Made by a program: the position numbers and the translations under genes. From Tetrahymena thermophila SB210 (taxonomy: Eukaryota > Ciliophora > Oligohymenophorea > Hymenostomatida > Tetrahymenidae): 64,000 nucleotides of DNA. Where the stretch lies: contig NW_002476418.1 of the NCBI RefSeq assembly GCF_000189635.1, positions 682,001 through 746,000 on the forward strand. The letters are read 5' to 3'. The notes beneath the pieces are model-generated. The model worked only from the letters and a program-made list of their open reading frames with translations. It was not told the origin of the DNA and did no database searches. Position 1 is the first letter of the stretch. Each line of letters starts with the position of its first letter. Shown in pieces: positions 1 through 12,989 of the stretch.

Positions 1-3000
1 TAAAGTAATAAATTCTCAATTATTGTGCGCAATTTCAAAATAAGGCACTTTATTTATTATTAATATGGATTAAAATTTAATTGAACACACCATCCAGCTG
101 GATGAGCAGCCTTCTATTGTTTAAGTTATTCATGATGAGTTGTTTATTGGTCTTAATAAAAAAATTATTGTAATTAATTATGCTTAGGGCTATCAAATAG
201 CCAGGACATATAATTTTTATTCTTAAATTTTAAGCTTGAAATAAATTGATGACAATTTAGATTGCAATTCATAGAATTGCTTATACATAGTTGGATGCTA
301 TGATGGACTTTATTAAATTAAAATGAATGAAAAAATACCTTAAAAAATAGAAATTCCTAACTTTAAGATAGACAAAGTACTTAACATTCAGATTAATTAA
401 GAAACAATTGATTAAGCTCCTATGAACTAATATAATATTCTTTCTAATTTTGACTAGCTTATCATAAGTGCAGCAGAAAAAATATTAATTATTGATAGAA
501 ATTAAAGGATTGTCAAAAAAAAGTTTATTGCACATTCTAAAAATGTTTATATTATAGAACAAGTGAGAGTTAATCTCCTCCTCTCAGGTAGTTCTGATAA
601 ACAATTGATATTGTGGGACAAAAAAACAGGTCATTTATTGAAAACAATACAGCACACTAATCCTATTTATAGTGGTTACTTGCTAAATTAGTCAGAGCTG
701 ATCACAATAGATTATAACACAATTTGGATATTTAACACTATAACATTCTAGAATACAAAATATGAATACCACAAAAAACCAATTACTTGCTCAACCAAAG
801 CTTCTAGTAACTCATTCTTAACTTGCGATACTTCTAACTAAATAATTTTGTGGAAGGCTGATAATTTTGAAATAGAGTCTTTTATGGAGTCTAAATTTGT
901 AAGAACTTTTTTCAATATATTTTTAAATTTATTTGGTTTTATTTTTTTTTCATATTTATTTAAAAAGCACTGAGATATTTTATTTAATTGATTAAATAAG
1001 CAAAATTAAATAATTCTTTTAGGAATTAAATGCAAACAATTTTTGAAAACATAAAAAAATTTAACTCAAATGTAATTTTTAAATAAAATGTATTTAATCA
1101 AATGAATTAAAATTTAAATAATTAATTTAACATGAATTTATCAAATATAAGTTTTAATAAAATTATTATAAATACGAATTAATTTATAGAAAATAGGAAA
1201 ATTGCCAGAACTTTAAACCTATAATGAAAGAGATTCACATTGCTTAGAGTAAAGATTTAGCGAGAACGAATGTGATTTTAACTATATTCCTCAAAATATT
1301 AAAGGTCCTTCTCTATTAAAGTATTAAATTGAATTATAGGAGTAAAAAGCTGCTTAAAAAGAATTGCATTTTATGTTGGAAGATTAAATATGCTAAAATA
1401 TAGAAGAAAGATTACTCTATTAACAAAAAATAAAGCAAATGAAATTTTTTATAGAGGAAAAAAACAATGATGTTTAGAAAATTATAACTACATTAAGCAA
1501 GAAAAAAGAAAAAATAACTAATGTATTCAAGGAAGCAAATCAAAACTAAGAAAACTCTAATTTAAAAATAGCTCATTTGAATTAGGAGTTAAAATAATAA
1601 ATAGATTTATAAACATCTAAAGTCCTCGATTCAGCAAGTTTATAGAATTAAGAAAATCAAATGACTGTCAAAAAGCAAGCTAATATTTACATTGATGACT
1701 GTCTTTAAACAAATTAAAAAGCTCCAAGTCAAATGCTCGGTGCAGATCATTTAACAAAAAGCTCATATTCTTATCAATTTTCAACTGAATAGACTAATAA
1801 ATCAAATCTTAATTCCTAAAATTTAACATAATTTGAGATAGGGTAAACGAATAACTAAAATTATAACAATTATGGTTCTTTAAATCAAACTTAAAGTTAA
1901 AATAACAAAGCTGATTAAATAGGATAAAATCAAATAAAATCAAATGAGGATCCAGTCTAAAAATAATAAGATGTATTATCATAATATTAAACAAACAAAA
2001 GGTCAAGTAATGTTTAAAACAATGAATATTAATATGTTTCGAATCACTAGTTTGGCTACGAAGAAAACTAAAATTTCTTCAGTAGACAATTAGAATAGCT
2101 CACTTTGCAAAACAGTCAACAATAAGGAGGACTTCTATAACTAGAAATCCCATAGTAATAAAATGAACATTTTATCAGATTTACAGAATCAAATTTATAA
2201 TATAATAAAGAAAGTGATGACATAGAATAAATTCAGATAAAATAAAACTAGGATGAATTTAATACAAAATAAAATTATGATCAATATAATACAAAATAAA
2301 GTGATTATTAGTTTGAACAAAATGCAGCAGAACAAAATTTGTATCAAACTTAAACAAATTTTACCATAAAACCTATTCCTGTATAAAATACTTTAAGCAA
2401 TCTTACTGAGTCAAGTGACCAAAATTTTAAGAATCGTGAAATTAAGTATGAATAAATAAGAGATTAAGATGAGTAATTTTAAGAGAGACAATCTTCAAAT
2501 AAGTCATACATACAATAAATTAATTAAATCTTAAATTAAATGTAAAATTTAAAATAATTGTAATCAACCTCATAAAAAAGTAAAGATTCTCAGTAGAATT
2601 CAATTTCTAATAATAGTTAAAATCAATAAAAGATCTATGACTCAAGTAGATAATAACAAGGTGATAACTCTTAGAATTTGATAAATTAGTTAGCATTTAT
2701 TCTTGAAAATTCAAATACCAAATAAGAATAAATATATGAAATTTTATCTTAGTAATTAATTTAATAGTAAAATTAAAATTTAGATTAAAAAGATGAAGGA
2801 TAGTTCAATTAAATATCAGCAGGATAAGATAAATAATAATCAGATCAACCAATTTAAAATAGTAAAATTCTACCAAACTCTGATGAAAAGAAAAAAGAAT
2901 AAAAATTAAGTAAAAGCAAAAATATTATCTAAAAAATAGAAAAAATGTAAAAAATGGAAGAAAAACTTAAAAAAAACGATCCAATTTTAGAATAATTATA

Positions 3001-3025
3001 TAGCTTAATATAATCAAGTAAGTGA
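1..3025 (+). CDS. WD40-repeat protein with long Gln-rich tail (5' end outside window)
   Basis: Exons: before 1 to 898 (codon start at base 2) and 1190-3025, with a GT...AG intron at 899-1189; the stop is TGA. The frame is already open at the window edge and reads a WD-type blade before the first internal ATG (65), so the true start lies upstream. About 910 residues are visible. The first ~300 residues contain WD40-like blades, including SGSSDKQLILWDKKTGHLL near the middle and NQIILWK near the end of exon 1. Exon 2 encodes roughly 610 residues rich in Gln and Asn, most Gln being TAA or TAG, and ends in a charged coiled-coil-like stretch (KIEKMQKMEEKL). WD40 propellers are usually interaction scaffolds; the partner cannot be read from the sequence. 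Family is confident, specific function is not. Confidence 0.75.
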
Positions 3026-3709
3026 AAAACAAAATGCATACATTTTATCTTTGAATAAGATATATTAATATTCTTCCACTAAATCAAATTATCTAGTATA
3101 ATAAATAAATAATAAGTTTATCATATATTAATTTTGTAAATATAATTTGTATATAATCTTATATTCTAGTAAGTAAGAAAACCAAACAAAAATTTTATAT
3201 AAAATTAACTATTTTAATAAAAATATTTAAAGATTTTTTAAAACGCAGTATTATTAATTACTATTGCGGTTTATAAAATTAGAATGGAATATTTAAAATT
3301 TTCTAATTTTTTAAAAATAATCTATCTTATATAGAAATCTATATTAATTAATTAAATTGAAATAAAATTTATTATATTGAGTAATTTTGTTACAATAATT
3401 AATTATGCAAATAAAAACAATAAACAAACAAAATCATTAATTCAAAAAATTAGAAATATTAATTAATATTATAGCAAATAATTAAAATTTTAAAAATTCA
3501 AATAAAATATATTAATTAATTACTCAGTGTTTATGCAACTCTTACTTTATATTAATTTTATAATTTTTTTATTGTTAAGTTATTTGTGTCAATGCACTTT
3601 TATTATATAAATATAAATAAATGATTCATTGAGTGAGTGAGTGAGTGAATGAGTTAATTTGATTAACCAAATCATTTTGGCTTCGATTTTCTTAAACATT
3701 TCAAACACC
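3026..3709. other. Intergenic spacer between convergent genes
   Basis: A+T-rich spacer between the 3' ends of the WD40 gene (+) and the SHIPPO gene (-). It holds a short GAGT/GAGTGAGT tandem run near 3630-3650. No reading frame or RNA structure is supported. Confidence 0.6.
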
Positions 3710-6683
3710 TCATGGATAGTTAAATTTGGGTTAGCTTGTCATCATAAACTTTGGTACATCAGCAAAATAAACTGGAATATTGTAAGCACCAGGGCCTGGT
3801 TCATCTCCTCTCTTTGATTGAGGTCTCAAGCTTGTACCGAATCCCCATTTAGGACCTATATATAAATAGTTTAAAAATTCATTAAATAATCATTTAAAAT
3901 AAAATTAATTTTCAAATTTACCATGTTCTCCTGCTCTAATATTATAATTTCCAGGGCCAGGTGCATCTTTAAGCTTGTACATTGAGGGTCTTAAGCTTGT
4001 GCCAATTCTAAAAAAAATTGATTTAATATTTTTAATTAAACATAATTTTTTTTTACTTAGCTGAGCTAGGTCTTTCCTTAATAAAGATTTCACTTGGTTA
4101 GTAAGAACCAGGACCAGGTACTTTCATTCTTTCTCTTTCTACTGGATCAGGCTTTGAAACACCTTTAAAAGAGAGCTTTTTATAACAAAAATAAATTTAT
4201 AAATAAGAAATCTAAAATTTATGATCAATAAAATAAATTTACTTTAGGGCCATCTGCAGTTTGAGGACGAACATTATATTAGCCTGGGCCGGGATTATTA
4301 ATAGTCATATTTAGTGGCTTTCTCTAATCTGAACCAACCTTTATTTAAGGTGATTAAGGTCTGTTGGCTTCGATACGAGGTGAGTATCTATATTTTCAAT
4401 ATTAATTAAATAAAATTATATATTAATTTTTCATACGCTCCAGGTCCAGGTCTGCTATCTATTTCTCTATCAAATGTGTCTCTTGTTTATGTGCCTATTC
4501 TATATTTTTAATTTACAATTTAATTAAAAAAATATCAATCTCAAAGCTTAAATTTCTCATAAATATTGATAATTAATAAATTGTTCTTATTGTTTGTTTT
4601 ATTTATCACTAAAATAAATGTTGATTTATTTATTCAAAATAAATTTAAAAATTAAATATTCATCCATTTATATTTATTTCAAAATTAGCTAGATAGATAG
4701 GTAGGTGTGTGTGTGTCTCCTACTATTTATTTTTTAGATAATTTTCTCTTATTTTAATAATTTTTTATCACAGCTATTAATTTATTTTTATCATTTAATT
4801 TAAAATGATCTTAGAATTTAAATATCAAATTTAATTTTTATTCAATTATTAAAAAATAGAAGAAATAATTAATTAGCTTACTTAAAAGCAGGATTTTGCT
4901 TTTTGTTCTTACTTGTAGGATTATAAGCTCCAGGGCCGGGGAATTTAGCAATTTCGTTTGCAACACCATTAGCTCTTCTTGAAATCATAGTAACACCCTT
5001 GCTTAGATCAATACAGCTCCTCTGATCGTATTAACCAGCTAAGAAAGATAATTAATTTGTTTTAAGAATAATTATTAAAAAAGTAAGTTATCTTACGTCC
5101 AGGAGTTTACTAGCTTGCATATAGTTAGTCTCTTTGGCTTGTTCCAAAACCTAGAATTATTATATATTATTTGTTATCCTTAAATCTAATAAAAGATTCT
5201 CCAATTAATTAAAATAAATAAATACCAAATTTAGGAGCAGCTGATGAGGGTCTGCTAACATTGTAATCTATTGTTTTAAATAAAATGAAGCATATTAAAA
5301 AACTTAACAAAAATACTTGCAGGACCAGGAGTATTTGTTCCCTGATAGAGTTCGTTTCTTGTAGAAAGAGGGAACCTAAAATAAAAAAATTAATTAAGAA
5401 GCTACTCCAAAAATAATAATCTTATTACTTCATAGAAGGTTGATTTAACACAGATGATTTGTGTTCATACTAACCAGGGCCTGGCTAGAGATGTAATTCA
5501 GAATTTGAGTGTTTCATTCCCATACTTAAATTTTTTGAATATAAAAATAAATAAATATTTAATTTTGGTTACTTTATCATAATTTTATTTGCATATCATT
5601 AAGATTCATTTATATTTTGAATTAATGAATCAGTTACTTACTTTTAATAACTGCATTTATTTAAGATTTTATTATAAAATTTCTAATTTTTATGAAACTA
5701 ATTATTGATTTACTTATTTAAAATAATCATTAAGATTTGTTTATTATTTAATTATCCTTATTAATATCTCTAGTAGCTTTTAAATCTCTTTTTCTCTAAA
5801 ACAAAAATCTATTTTATATGTTGAATTTTACCTGTAATTAGGAGAAGATTAGTAAATAGTTTTTCCAGGGTTGTATGCGCCTGGTCCAGGGACTATTTAT
5901 AAACAATAGTTTTATTTAAATATTCACTCATTGCTAAATTTCATTATTTACCAAACAAGAAAGTCTCAACTCTAGGCTTTGATCCAGTGCCAATAGAGAA
6001 TTTAGGGCCTGATTACTATTTACATTTTTACATAACGAATTTTAGTTTCACATAGAAAAATGCTAGAAAATGAAAGTGAATGATGAAATTATATTATTTA
6101 ATTTGTTGTTCAAGCAAATTTAAATCATTTTACACTGTTCTTAAGATTGTACCTGTAAATTAAATAATAAATTATTAAATGCTTGTTTTAACAGTTAAAT
6201 AATGCTAATTACTATCCAGGACCAGGAGCGTCATTAGTTACCAAAGACTAACGATTAGAAGAACCAAATCTAATAAAAATATTTTAAAATTAACAAATAA
6301 TGAACAAACCATCCAAATAAATTCAATCAATTTTGGTTTAATTTTTTAAAGCAATACTTCCATTTAGGAGGAATGATCTTAGAAAATTTATCGACTGTAT
6401 ATGCACCAGGACCCTTTTTGTAAAAGAGAAATAGTTATTTTATTGTAGCTAGCTCAAGTAGTAAAATTAAATGTGATTTTATTTAAACATGGATTAAATA
6501 AGAATTAATTATCAGCGTACAGGAGCGAACATTGAACTGCTCTTGAATTCACCTAATTTTCATTATTTATATTTTAAAAAAATTTGATTCAAGTTGATCG
6601 ATGAAATGCTTTCTAATATAATTCTTAAGAAAATAGAAAAATTTACCTCTTTTTCCTGTGCCAATTGACCAAGCACTAACCAT
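3710..6683 (-). CDS. SHIPPO / sperm-tail PG-rich repeat (STPG/ODF3-like) protein, 17 exons
   Basis: Exons in coding order: 6647-6683, 6521-6552, 6358-6413, 6213-6269, 6134-6152, 5952-6015, 5832-5892, 5429-5524, 5317-5375, 5226-5267, 5097-5150, 4882-5038, 4437-4499, 4243-4387, 4057-4175, 3922-4007, 3710-3855. They join in frame to 430 residues and end on TGA. The product carries twelve PGPGxY-type repeats, e.g. APGPGAYTV, TPGPANYNV, EPGPGAYNI, spaced about 30-40 residues, with intervening stretches such as GPKWGFGTSLRP. This is the SHIPPO/STPG repeat of axonemal proteins, including microtubule inner proteins of cilia and the sperm tail (family knowledge). A role in the ciliary axoneme is therefore likely (inference). 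Introns are 49-382 nt. Exon 5 is only 19 nt but restores a perfect PGPGQY motif. Five repeats are split by an intron inside the motif. Confidence 0.88.
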
Positions 6684-8153
6684 TTTTAATAATAGACTAC
6701 TTGCTGCTTATATAAATAATAAATTATTTTTAAAAACTTGCTATGTTTAATTGGAATTACTTACTGTAAAGCTTCTTAATGTTTAATAAATTGATTATAT
6801 TTTTTATTTATTATTATGAAATATACTCAAATTATAGATTCTTTATCTCCTCTGTTTTAAATTAAAGCAAATTGAATAAGCAAATCAATTTATTAAATAA
6901 TCAACTATCTTTTTACTCATCAAATCTTTCTTTAGCATTAAATTTTCTATTTGAATTCATTTATTATAAATATCATTCTCATAATTATTTTGCTTCTTTT
7001 TTTAAAAATTTAATATTTTCTTTTCTTATCTTTTGAAACGTTATCTTCTTCTCTCATTCTCATATTCATGTCTATCAATATAATTATTATAAGCCGTTCC
7101 TGATGAAATTTTAAATTTCCAGCAAATCAATAAAATTTTAAAAATATATATTTAAAAATTTTCTATTTTCTTTCATCAAAGAGAATATCTATATATCTAT
7201 CTATGAAATTAATTTCAAAGATTAAAATATATTTTTAAAAGTAAAAGAAAAATTAATAACAAAAATATTCTAAAACAACTTTCTTTAAAACTAAATTATT
7301 CTCTAAGAAATCGAATTTTTCAATTTATTTATCTTTTCTCAAATTCAAAAAATAAATACCATAGATAGATATATTTTTAAGACAGAGCTTATCAGAAGAA
7401 ATAATAATTTTATATAATATATTTAAGACCAAAATAAAAAATAGTATTTAAAAAACAAATATACATTCCTTAAAATATTTATCATTATTTTTAAAATAAG
7501 TTTATTGTTTGTTAAACAGACAAAATATATTGATTTTAACCAATTAATTTTAATAGTTTTATAAACAATGCTAAAAAATGAATTTTATTTATTTTATTAA
7601 AAAAAACCCTAATAATGAAAGCAACTAAAAAGCTCAATTATAAAAAATCATGTTGCTTAAAACAAAAATATTTGCCAGTATGACTTCTGAAAAAAAAGTT
7701 CTTATGCTATATATTTATTTAAACTAAAAAGAAATTAATTTTAAAATAATTAGCTTATTTTGAATTTAATCTCTCAAATTTATCACTCATTCTAAAGTAA
7801 AAAATATTTATTTTACAATATTATATATAATTTTTTTATAAATTAGCTTTGAAAGAAGAAATATTAGGGCGATAAATTTATTTCTTAAATAATATTAACT
7901 GTTAAAAGGTATTTATTTTGAATCAGTATAAAAATTTTTGCGATACAGAAAGAAAATTAATTTTTTGAAAGATTTGTTTTCAATAAAAATTATTTTTTTA
8001 TTTATTTTTTGCTATTTTTTTTAATAAATTTATAACTAATATTTGTAAATAATGGAATAAATTACAATACCTAATTCAAATATTCATTATTAATCCTAAA
8101 TAAATACTTTTGAAGTTTTAAATAAATAAAGATAGTGACAGAGGAAAGACTAT
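6684..8153. other. Intergenic spacer upstream of the SHIPPO gene
   Basis: About 1.5 kb of very A+T-rich DNA between the start of the SHIPPO gene and the stop of the RuvX-like gene, both on the minus strand. It must contain the SHIPPO promoter and the RuvX-like 3' UTR, but no motif stands out beyond short TATC and poly-A/T runs. Confidence 0.6.
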
Positions 8154-8865
8154 TCATTTATTATAGTAGTCTAAGAATATTTGTAGAATAAGCATTGCAG
8201 ATATACCGTCTTTTAAATCTTTGTGCTATTTAAGATTTAGATTTTCGTTATAATTAAAAGCTATTTCTTCTAGTATTTGCTTTGAAGCAAAAGTAGTAAA
8301 TGATTCATCAACCTTTTTAATGTTTTGATAAATAAGATTAATAAGCAGCTAAACCAAAAACTTAAAAATTTACAGTTGTGAATGGAATGTTTGAATCCAC
8401 TTTATTTATCATAAAATTTATCTCAGCATCAAAAAACTATTTTATTTTATATTTAGAAAGTTCTACAGATGTAAACAAACAAACAAAATAACAAATCAAT
8501 CTATTAATTATCAATTTTAAGTTACCCTCTTAAAGTTAGTAGCGCCAATAACTAAACCTTTTACATTCTCTTTTTAAATATGCTTCTTTAATTTAGCGAT
8601 CACAATAGGATTGTTAAAAGTCCTAGCATCTCCAGCTGTTTCAATTGTTTCAAGCATCTTTTAATTTTTAGAATGTTATCAGCTAAAAGGTTAATATTTT
8701 ATTAATAAACTAACTACTGACATATGCTTTTTTAAGTTTAGTATCTGTAATAGAAAGTCCTAAAAATTTAGTCCCGTAATCCACTCCTAACAGAGTAAAA
8801 CCTTATGGACTCAGCCTCATTTACTTCTGAAGATACAGTCTAAACATCAAATTACTCTTTTACAT
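8154..8865 (-). CDS. RuvX/YqgF-family (RNase H fold) nuclease-like protein
   Basis: Exons 8722-8865, 8526-8657 and 8154-8399 join in frame to about 173 residues ending on TGA; a second in-frame Met at 8847 would give 167. Signature motifs are in the family order: GVDYGTKFLGLSITD near the N terminus (catalytic Asp in GxDYG), GLVIGA in the middle (family V.G.P-like strand), KVDESFTT (the DERxTT-like acidic motif) and a C-terminal DGISAMLILQIFLD (family D..AA..IL). So all three acidic positions expected of the family are present. In bacteria this family processes the 16S rRNA 5' end or acts on DNA junctions. The roughly 20-residue basic, Asp/Glu-free N-terminal extension (MFRLYLQKQMRL) may be a mitochondrial presequence (inference). 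The last intron has two candidate acceptors; the one chosen gives the family-matching frame. Confidence 0.8.
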
Positions 8866-11078
8866 GATTTGCTATTTCAAACAATAATAATAAGTTTAAT
8901 TTTAGTTGGTTAGTTTTAATATATTACAATCAATCTAAATCTTCTGTTAAATTTTATTAGTAGAAGATTAATTAATAATAATAAATCAATCAATCAAAAT
9001 GGAATGTTTTCTAGTTAAAAAATATCTTTAATAACTTCAAAAAAATTATTCTACTTAATAATAAAGCTCTACTGTGAAAAACATAATATCTTCTATTAAA
9101 AACTACAAAAAATAACCTACCTCTATTTCTATTCTTTTAGAATGTTAGCTTAAGAAAAATATTAAATTTTAAAATAAATTTTATACATTTAGTTTTCCTT
9201 CATCACTAGAATTAAATTAATTTAATTAATTTTATTAAATTATAGTAAAAAAATATGATTTTAATTGAGCAATTAAATAAAGCAAATGAAATATAAACTT
9301 TGAAGTATTAAACTCCTCCTAATAATATTTGTATTTTCTTAAAATGCTACATTTTGATAAATTATTTTCATTTTTGTTAATAAGCAAATAATTTAATTAA
9401 AAATATTGTTCTAAAAAATAAGGTAAAGCTGTGCTTAGTATAATTAGATTTAGTAGAGCAATTAACAAAGTGCATAAGTGAATAAATTCGAATTTGGAGT
9501 ATTAAGCCAATAAACAGATAGCTTAAATTAAAAAAATATTATTGAAAAAAATCAATATAACAATTTTTTTTAAATTATTAAACTTAAAATGAAATAGGTT
9601 AAGCGAAAACATAATAGAAATACAATTTTGAAAACAATTATGTAAATAAGTGGCTAGTCTGTAGATAATCAAATATTAAAAATATCTGATTATACTAATT
9701 TTATAAATGGTTAATTTCTACATGAATAATATAACTAAACAATAACAAACAAAGTATAACCACCAATTAAATAAACATTATTTTAATTTATATGAAAATT
9801 TTTATGAAAATATAAATAGTGTACATTCTTATTAAAAAACACACATTAATATTCTATCCAATTTCTCTTTCACGGAAAATCAAATATTTTTTGTAGCCTA
9901 AGTAGAGTTAGATTATTTGAGAAAATTTATAGAGTATTTACAGTAAATGAAAGATTAATTTTATTTGATATCCAAATAGAAAAAATTAGTTTTTTAGTTG
10001 TTTAAAAAGTTAGTTATCATCTAAAATTAAATTTGTTAGTTTTCAATTGTACTTGCTAGTTACTTAGTTTTTCATTTTTTAATAAATTTACTCTAGAAAA
10101 AAGTTATTTAATTTTCTTTACTGAAAAATATTTGGGGCTTTGAATTACTTGAAGTTTTTTTTAGACTTATAAACAAACTATCTATCGTCACATTTTGATT
10201 GTGAATTTCCTTAATTTTTGATAATTTGAAATTCTCTCAGAAATCCCTTATTTTCTCTCAAATATAAAAAGCAGAAAATTTGTAAGTTTTGGAAAGTCTA
10301 GTAATTGAGCTAATTTACTTCATAAGAAAAGTAAATATTAGCATTAAAGTATCATAAATTGGTTTTTTATATTGAATGGAGTAAAAATAAATATGTGATA
10401 TCTAATTAATTAATCAATCAATCAGTTGTTGCTTTTTAAATCATTAATGAATCTATAAAATTATAAATTAATAATTTTGTTTTAAAGTTAAGACAATTAT
10501 TTAATAGATAATCAAAATCAATATTTTTTATTTGAAAAGTGTTCACTTGTTCGTTCCTTCATTCACACTAATTCAAACAATTTGTACAATGAAAAGTGGA
10601 TATTTAAAAAAAATATAGTTAAGCTAGCTTAGTTAATGAGATGAATACCAATTTAAAGTGAATATAATCCAAAAAAAGTACATTTATTTTAAAGAATTAG
10701 GCATGTATATAAGGATAAAAATAAAATATTTAGAAATTTATATTACAATTAAAAATATTTTTGAATTTTATTTATTTATTTATTTTTACACTTTTCACTT
10801 TTTTTATTTGCAAGCAATCAAAAATAAAGAATGCATGTAATTATTTATTTGTTTGTTTGTTTGTTTTTTATATACGGTGTGGCTGATTAACTATAATTAA
10901 ATTATTCATTTTCTTTTAAGATTATCTAATTAAATTATTAAATATTCTGATTGGTTTGTGAGATTTGGTTAATTTTTTTGTTTGTTAAGTATTTTTTGAT
11001 AATTAGAAAAGTTTGTTTTTTTTTTTTAAGGTTACAAGTAGTACTATTTAATTAAAATTCTATGAATCAATAAATCAA
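8866..11078. other. Intergenic spacer
   Basis: About 2.2 kb between the RuvX-like gene start and the kinase gene stop. It is A+T rich with GTTT tandem runs near 10845-10866. Apart from the weak open frame at 9255-9545, listed separately, I see nothing supportable. Confidence 0.55.
9255..9545 (+). CDS. Doubtful small open frame, 96 codons in the ciliate code
   Basis: Starting at ATG 9255, the frame stays free of TGA to 9543-9545. The two ends look mildly coding-like and share an EQL-containing pattern (LIEQLNKANEIQ and LVEQLTKCISEQ), possibly a short helical repeat. The middle is Ile/Asn/Phe-rich like spacer DNA. A TGA-free run of this length is not improbable at this base composition, so it may be chance. 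No family is recognised. Confidence 0.2.
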
Positions 11079-12989
11079 TCACACATTTTATATTAATTTT
11101 TCACGGATTGACTTTGTATTCTTAACATCTTAGTTTGTGTTATTAGATGCATTTAGATTTTGAGTTAAATTATTTACTTATTGCCCTTGTTACTAGTTTC
11201 CATTAGAGAACAAGTTAGAAGGATTTTTTATTATAGGACTTTGATAGACTTCTTTGAATTTTTTAGAATTCTTGTTATTAAGGTCATATTTTTATAGGTT
11301 TTTCATGTTTTCAATTAAGGGAGAATGTGCATCTTCCAAGGAGCTAGGATCGATATCATATTCATCCATGCATTCAGGTACGGACTACATTTTTATCACA
11401 GGAGTTTCTTGCTTTATTTTAGAGCTACCATTAGAATCTGGTGTTTTCTTGAAGGGCTGGCTGTATTAGCTTCCTCCTGGAGTTTTAATCTATGGAGAAT
11501 CTTAAGCTTGACGACTCATAGGACTATCAATATATTCACTAACAGAGTTTCTGCCTTATTATTATTATTTTTTCCAAGTTTCGGGACTTTGCTATTCCTA
11601 TGGCTCAGACCACTTGCTATTCATTAGTGGAGTCTTACTCTTTAATTGTAAATTATCCTTTGGTGCAATGCGTACTATTTAATCTCCTTCTAATGAAGTC
11701 TGAGAAGAAACAACGCTCGATTTCTATTAGGTAGTGGGAGTTGCAGCCTTCATTTTTGCAAACCAAGGATGATTGAGAGCTTATATTGCTGAATAACGCT
11801 CTAGAGGATCTTTTTTGAGCAGCTTCTAAAGTAAGTCAAAGCACTCAGCCGATAAATATTTGCCCATTTCATTGTAATTAAAGTCGATAGTGCAATTGTA
11901 ATTTTTGATTACAATTTCGTCATAAGATTTTCCTTTGAACGGAGAGCTACCTGTTAAAAGTATGAACATTATTACACCTGCAGAGAATGTGTCTACCTTA
12001 AAATCGTAAATCTTATCAGCAAGAACTTCAGGTGCGACGTATCCAGGAGTGCCACAGCGCTGGAACATGTATCCTCCCTTAGGATCGTAGTAATCAGCCA
12101 AACCAAAATCAGCTAAGCACAAGTCAGTATCGTTGTTTTTAGAACGTAGGATAAGGTTTTCAGGTTTAATATCACGATGCAATATGTTTCTTTGAGAAAT
12201 GTAATGAATTGAGTCGAGGAGAGTCGTCATTAGTTAAGCAACATAAACTTCGTCAAATTACCCATGGCCTTTTAACTTGTGGAATAATTCTCCTCCCTTT
12301 AACAATTCATTAACTAAGAAAATATGAGTTTCGTTCTCATAAACTTCATACATTTTAATGACACCAGGATGATTCATCTTACGTAAAATTGAAATTTCCT
12401 TAATCAATGCTGGTCTGTCAATCTCAATTTGAGCAAATTTATCTTTTTCAAATGCCTTTACTGCAAATTCTCCTCCAGTTAGCTTTGAACGCGCATAATA
12501 AACACGAGCAAAATTACCCTTGCCCATAAGCTTAATAGTAGAATAATCATTCTAAAATGTAGTTAATACACACTAACGCTTGACTAATTCAAACCACATA
12601 AGCATATGTTCTTTATTACGTGCGTATAATTCCACAAATTTGCAATTATGTGTCAAACGAAATCCATACTTAATATCTTTGTCTCCCTTTTCTTCAAGTT
12701 TTATTTTCTCAAGACGATAATTTTCAATGTTAGCAAATTTCTCAGGTTTACCGCTTTCAGCTGTAAATTTTATCAACTTATTACCAATAAGCTAGTATGT
12801 ATTCGATTTCCAATATCCTTTCTTAATCGACTTTCTGAAAAGAGTGCCTTCGATTGACCTCTAATCAGTCTTCTTTGGGATTAAAGGTATATTTTTAGAC
12901 CACATTTTGTAAGATTCTCTAGTATTTTAATCGAGATCATCGAAGAGCGATTCCTTCACTTTAGAGGCTTTTACTTAGCTGTTGATCAT
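11079..12989 (-). CDS. PH-domain-containing serine/threonine protein kinase (AGC/CAMK-like)
   Basis: Single-exon gene of 636 residues, ATG at 12989 and TGA at 11079-11081. Residues ~40-145 look like a pleckstrin-homology domain (KKGYWKSNTYQLIGNKLIKF at its start, MLMWFELVKR at its end). The kinase domain spans ~150-415: Gly-rich loop GKGNFARVYYA (156-166), ATP-binding Lys178 in FAVKAF, HRDIKPEN with catalytic Asp273, DFG at 294-296 and GTPGYVAPE ending at 321. All key catalytic residues are present, so it should be active. The last ~210 residues are Ser/Gln/Asn-rich and probably unstructured. A PH domain before the kinase suggests recruitment to phosphoinositide membranes (inference). No EF hands are seen, so it is not a typical calcium-dependent kinase. 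Confidence 0.9.

Noticed and set aside
11254-11627. Plus-strand open frames opposite the kinase C-terminal region
   Set aside because: They are antisense shadows of the kinase gene, whose frame is supported by conserved motifs and a single TGA stop.
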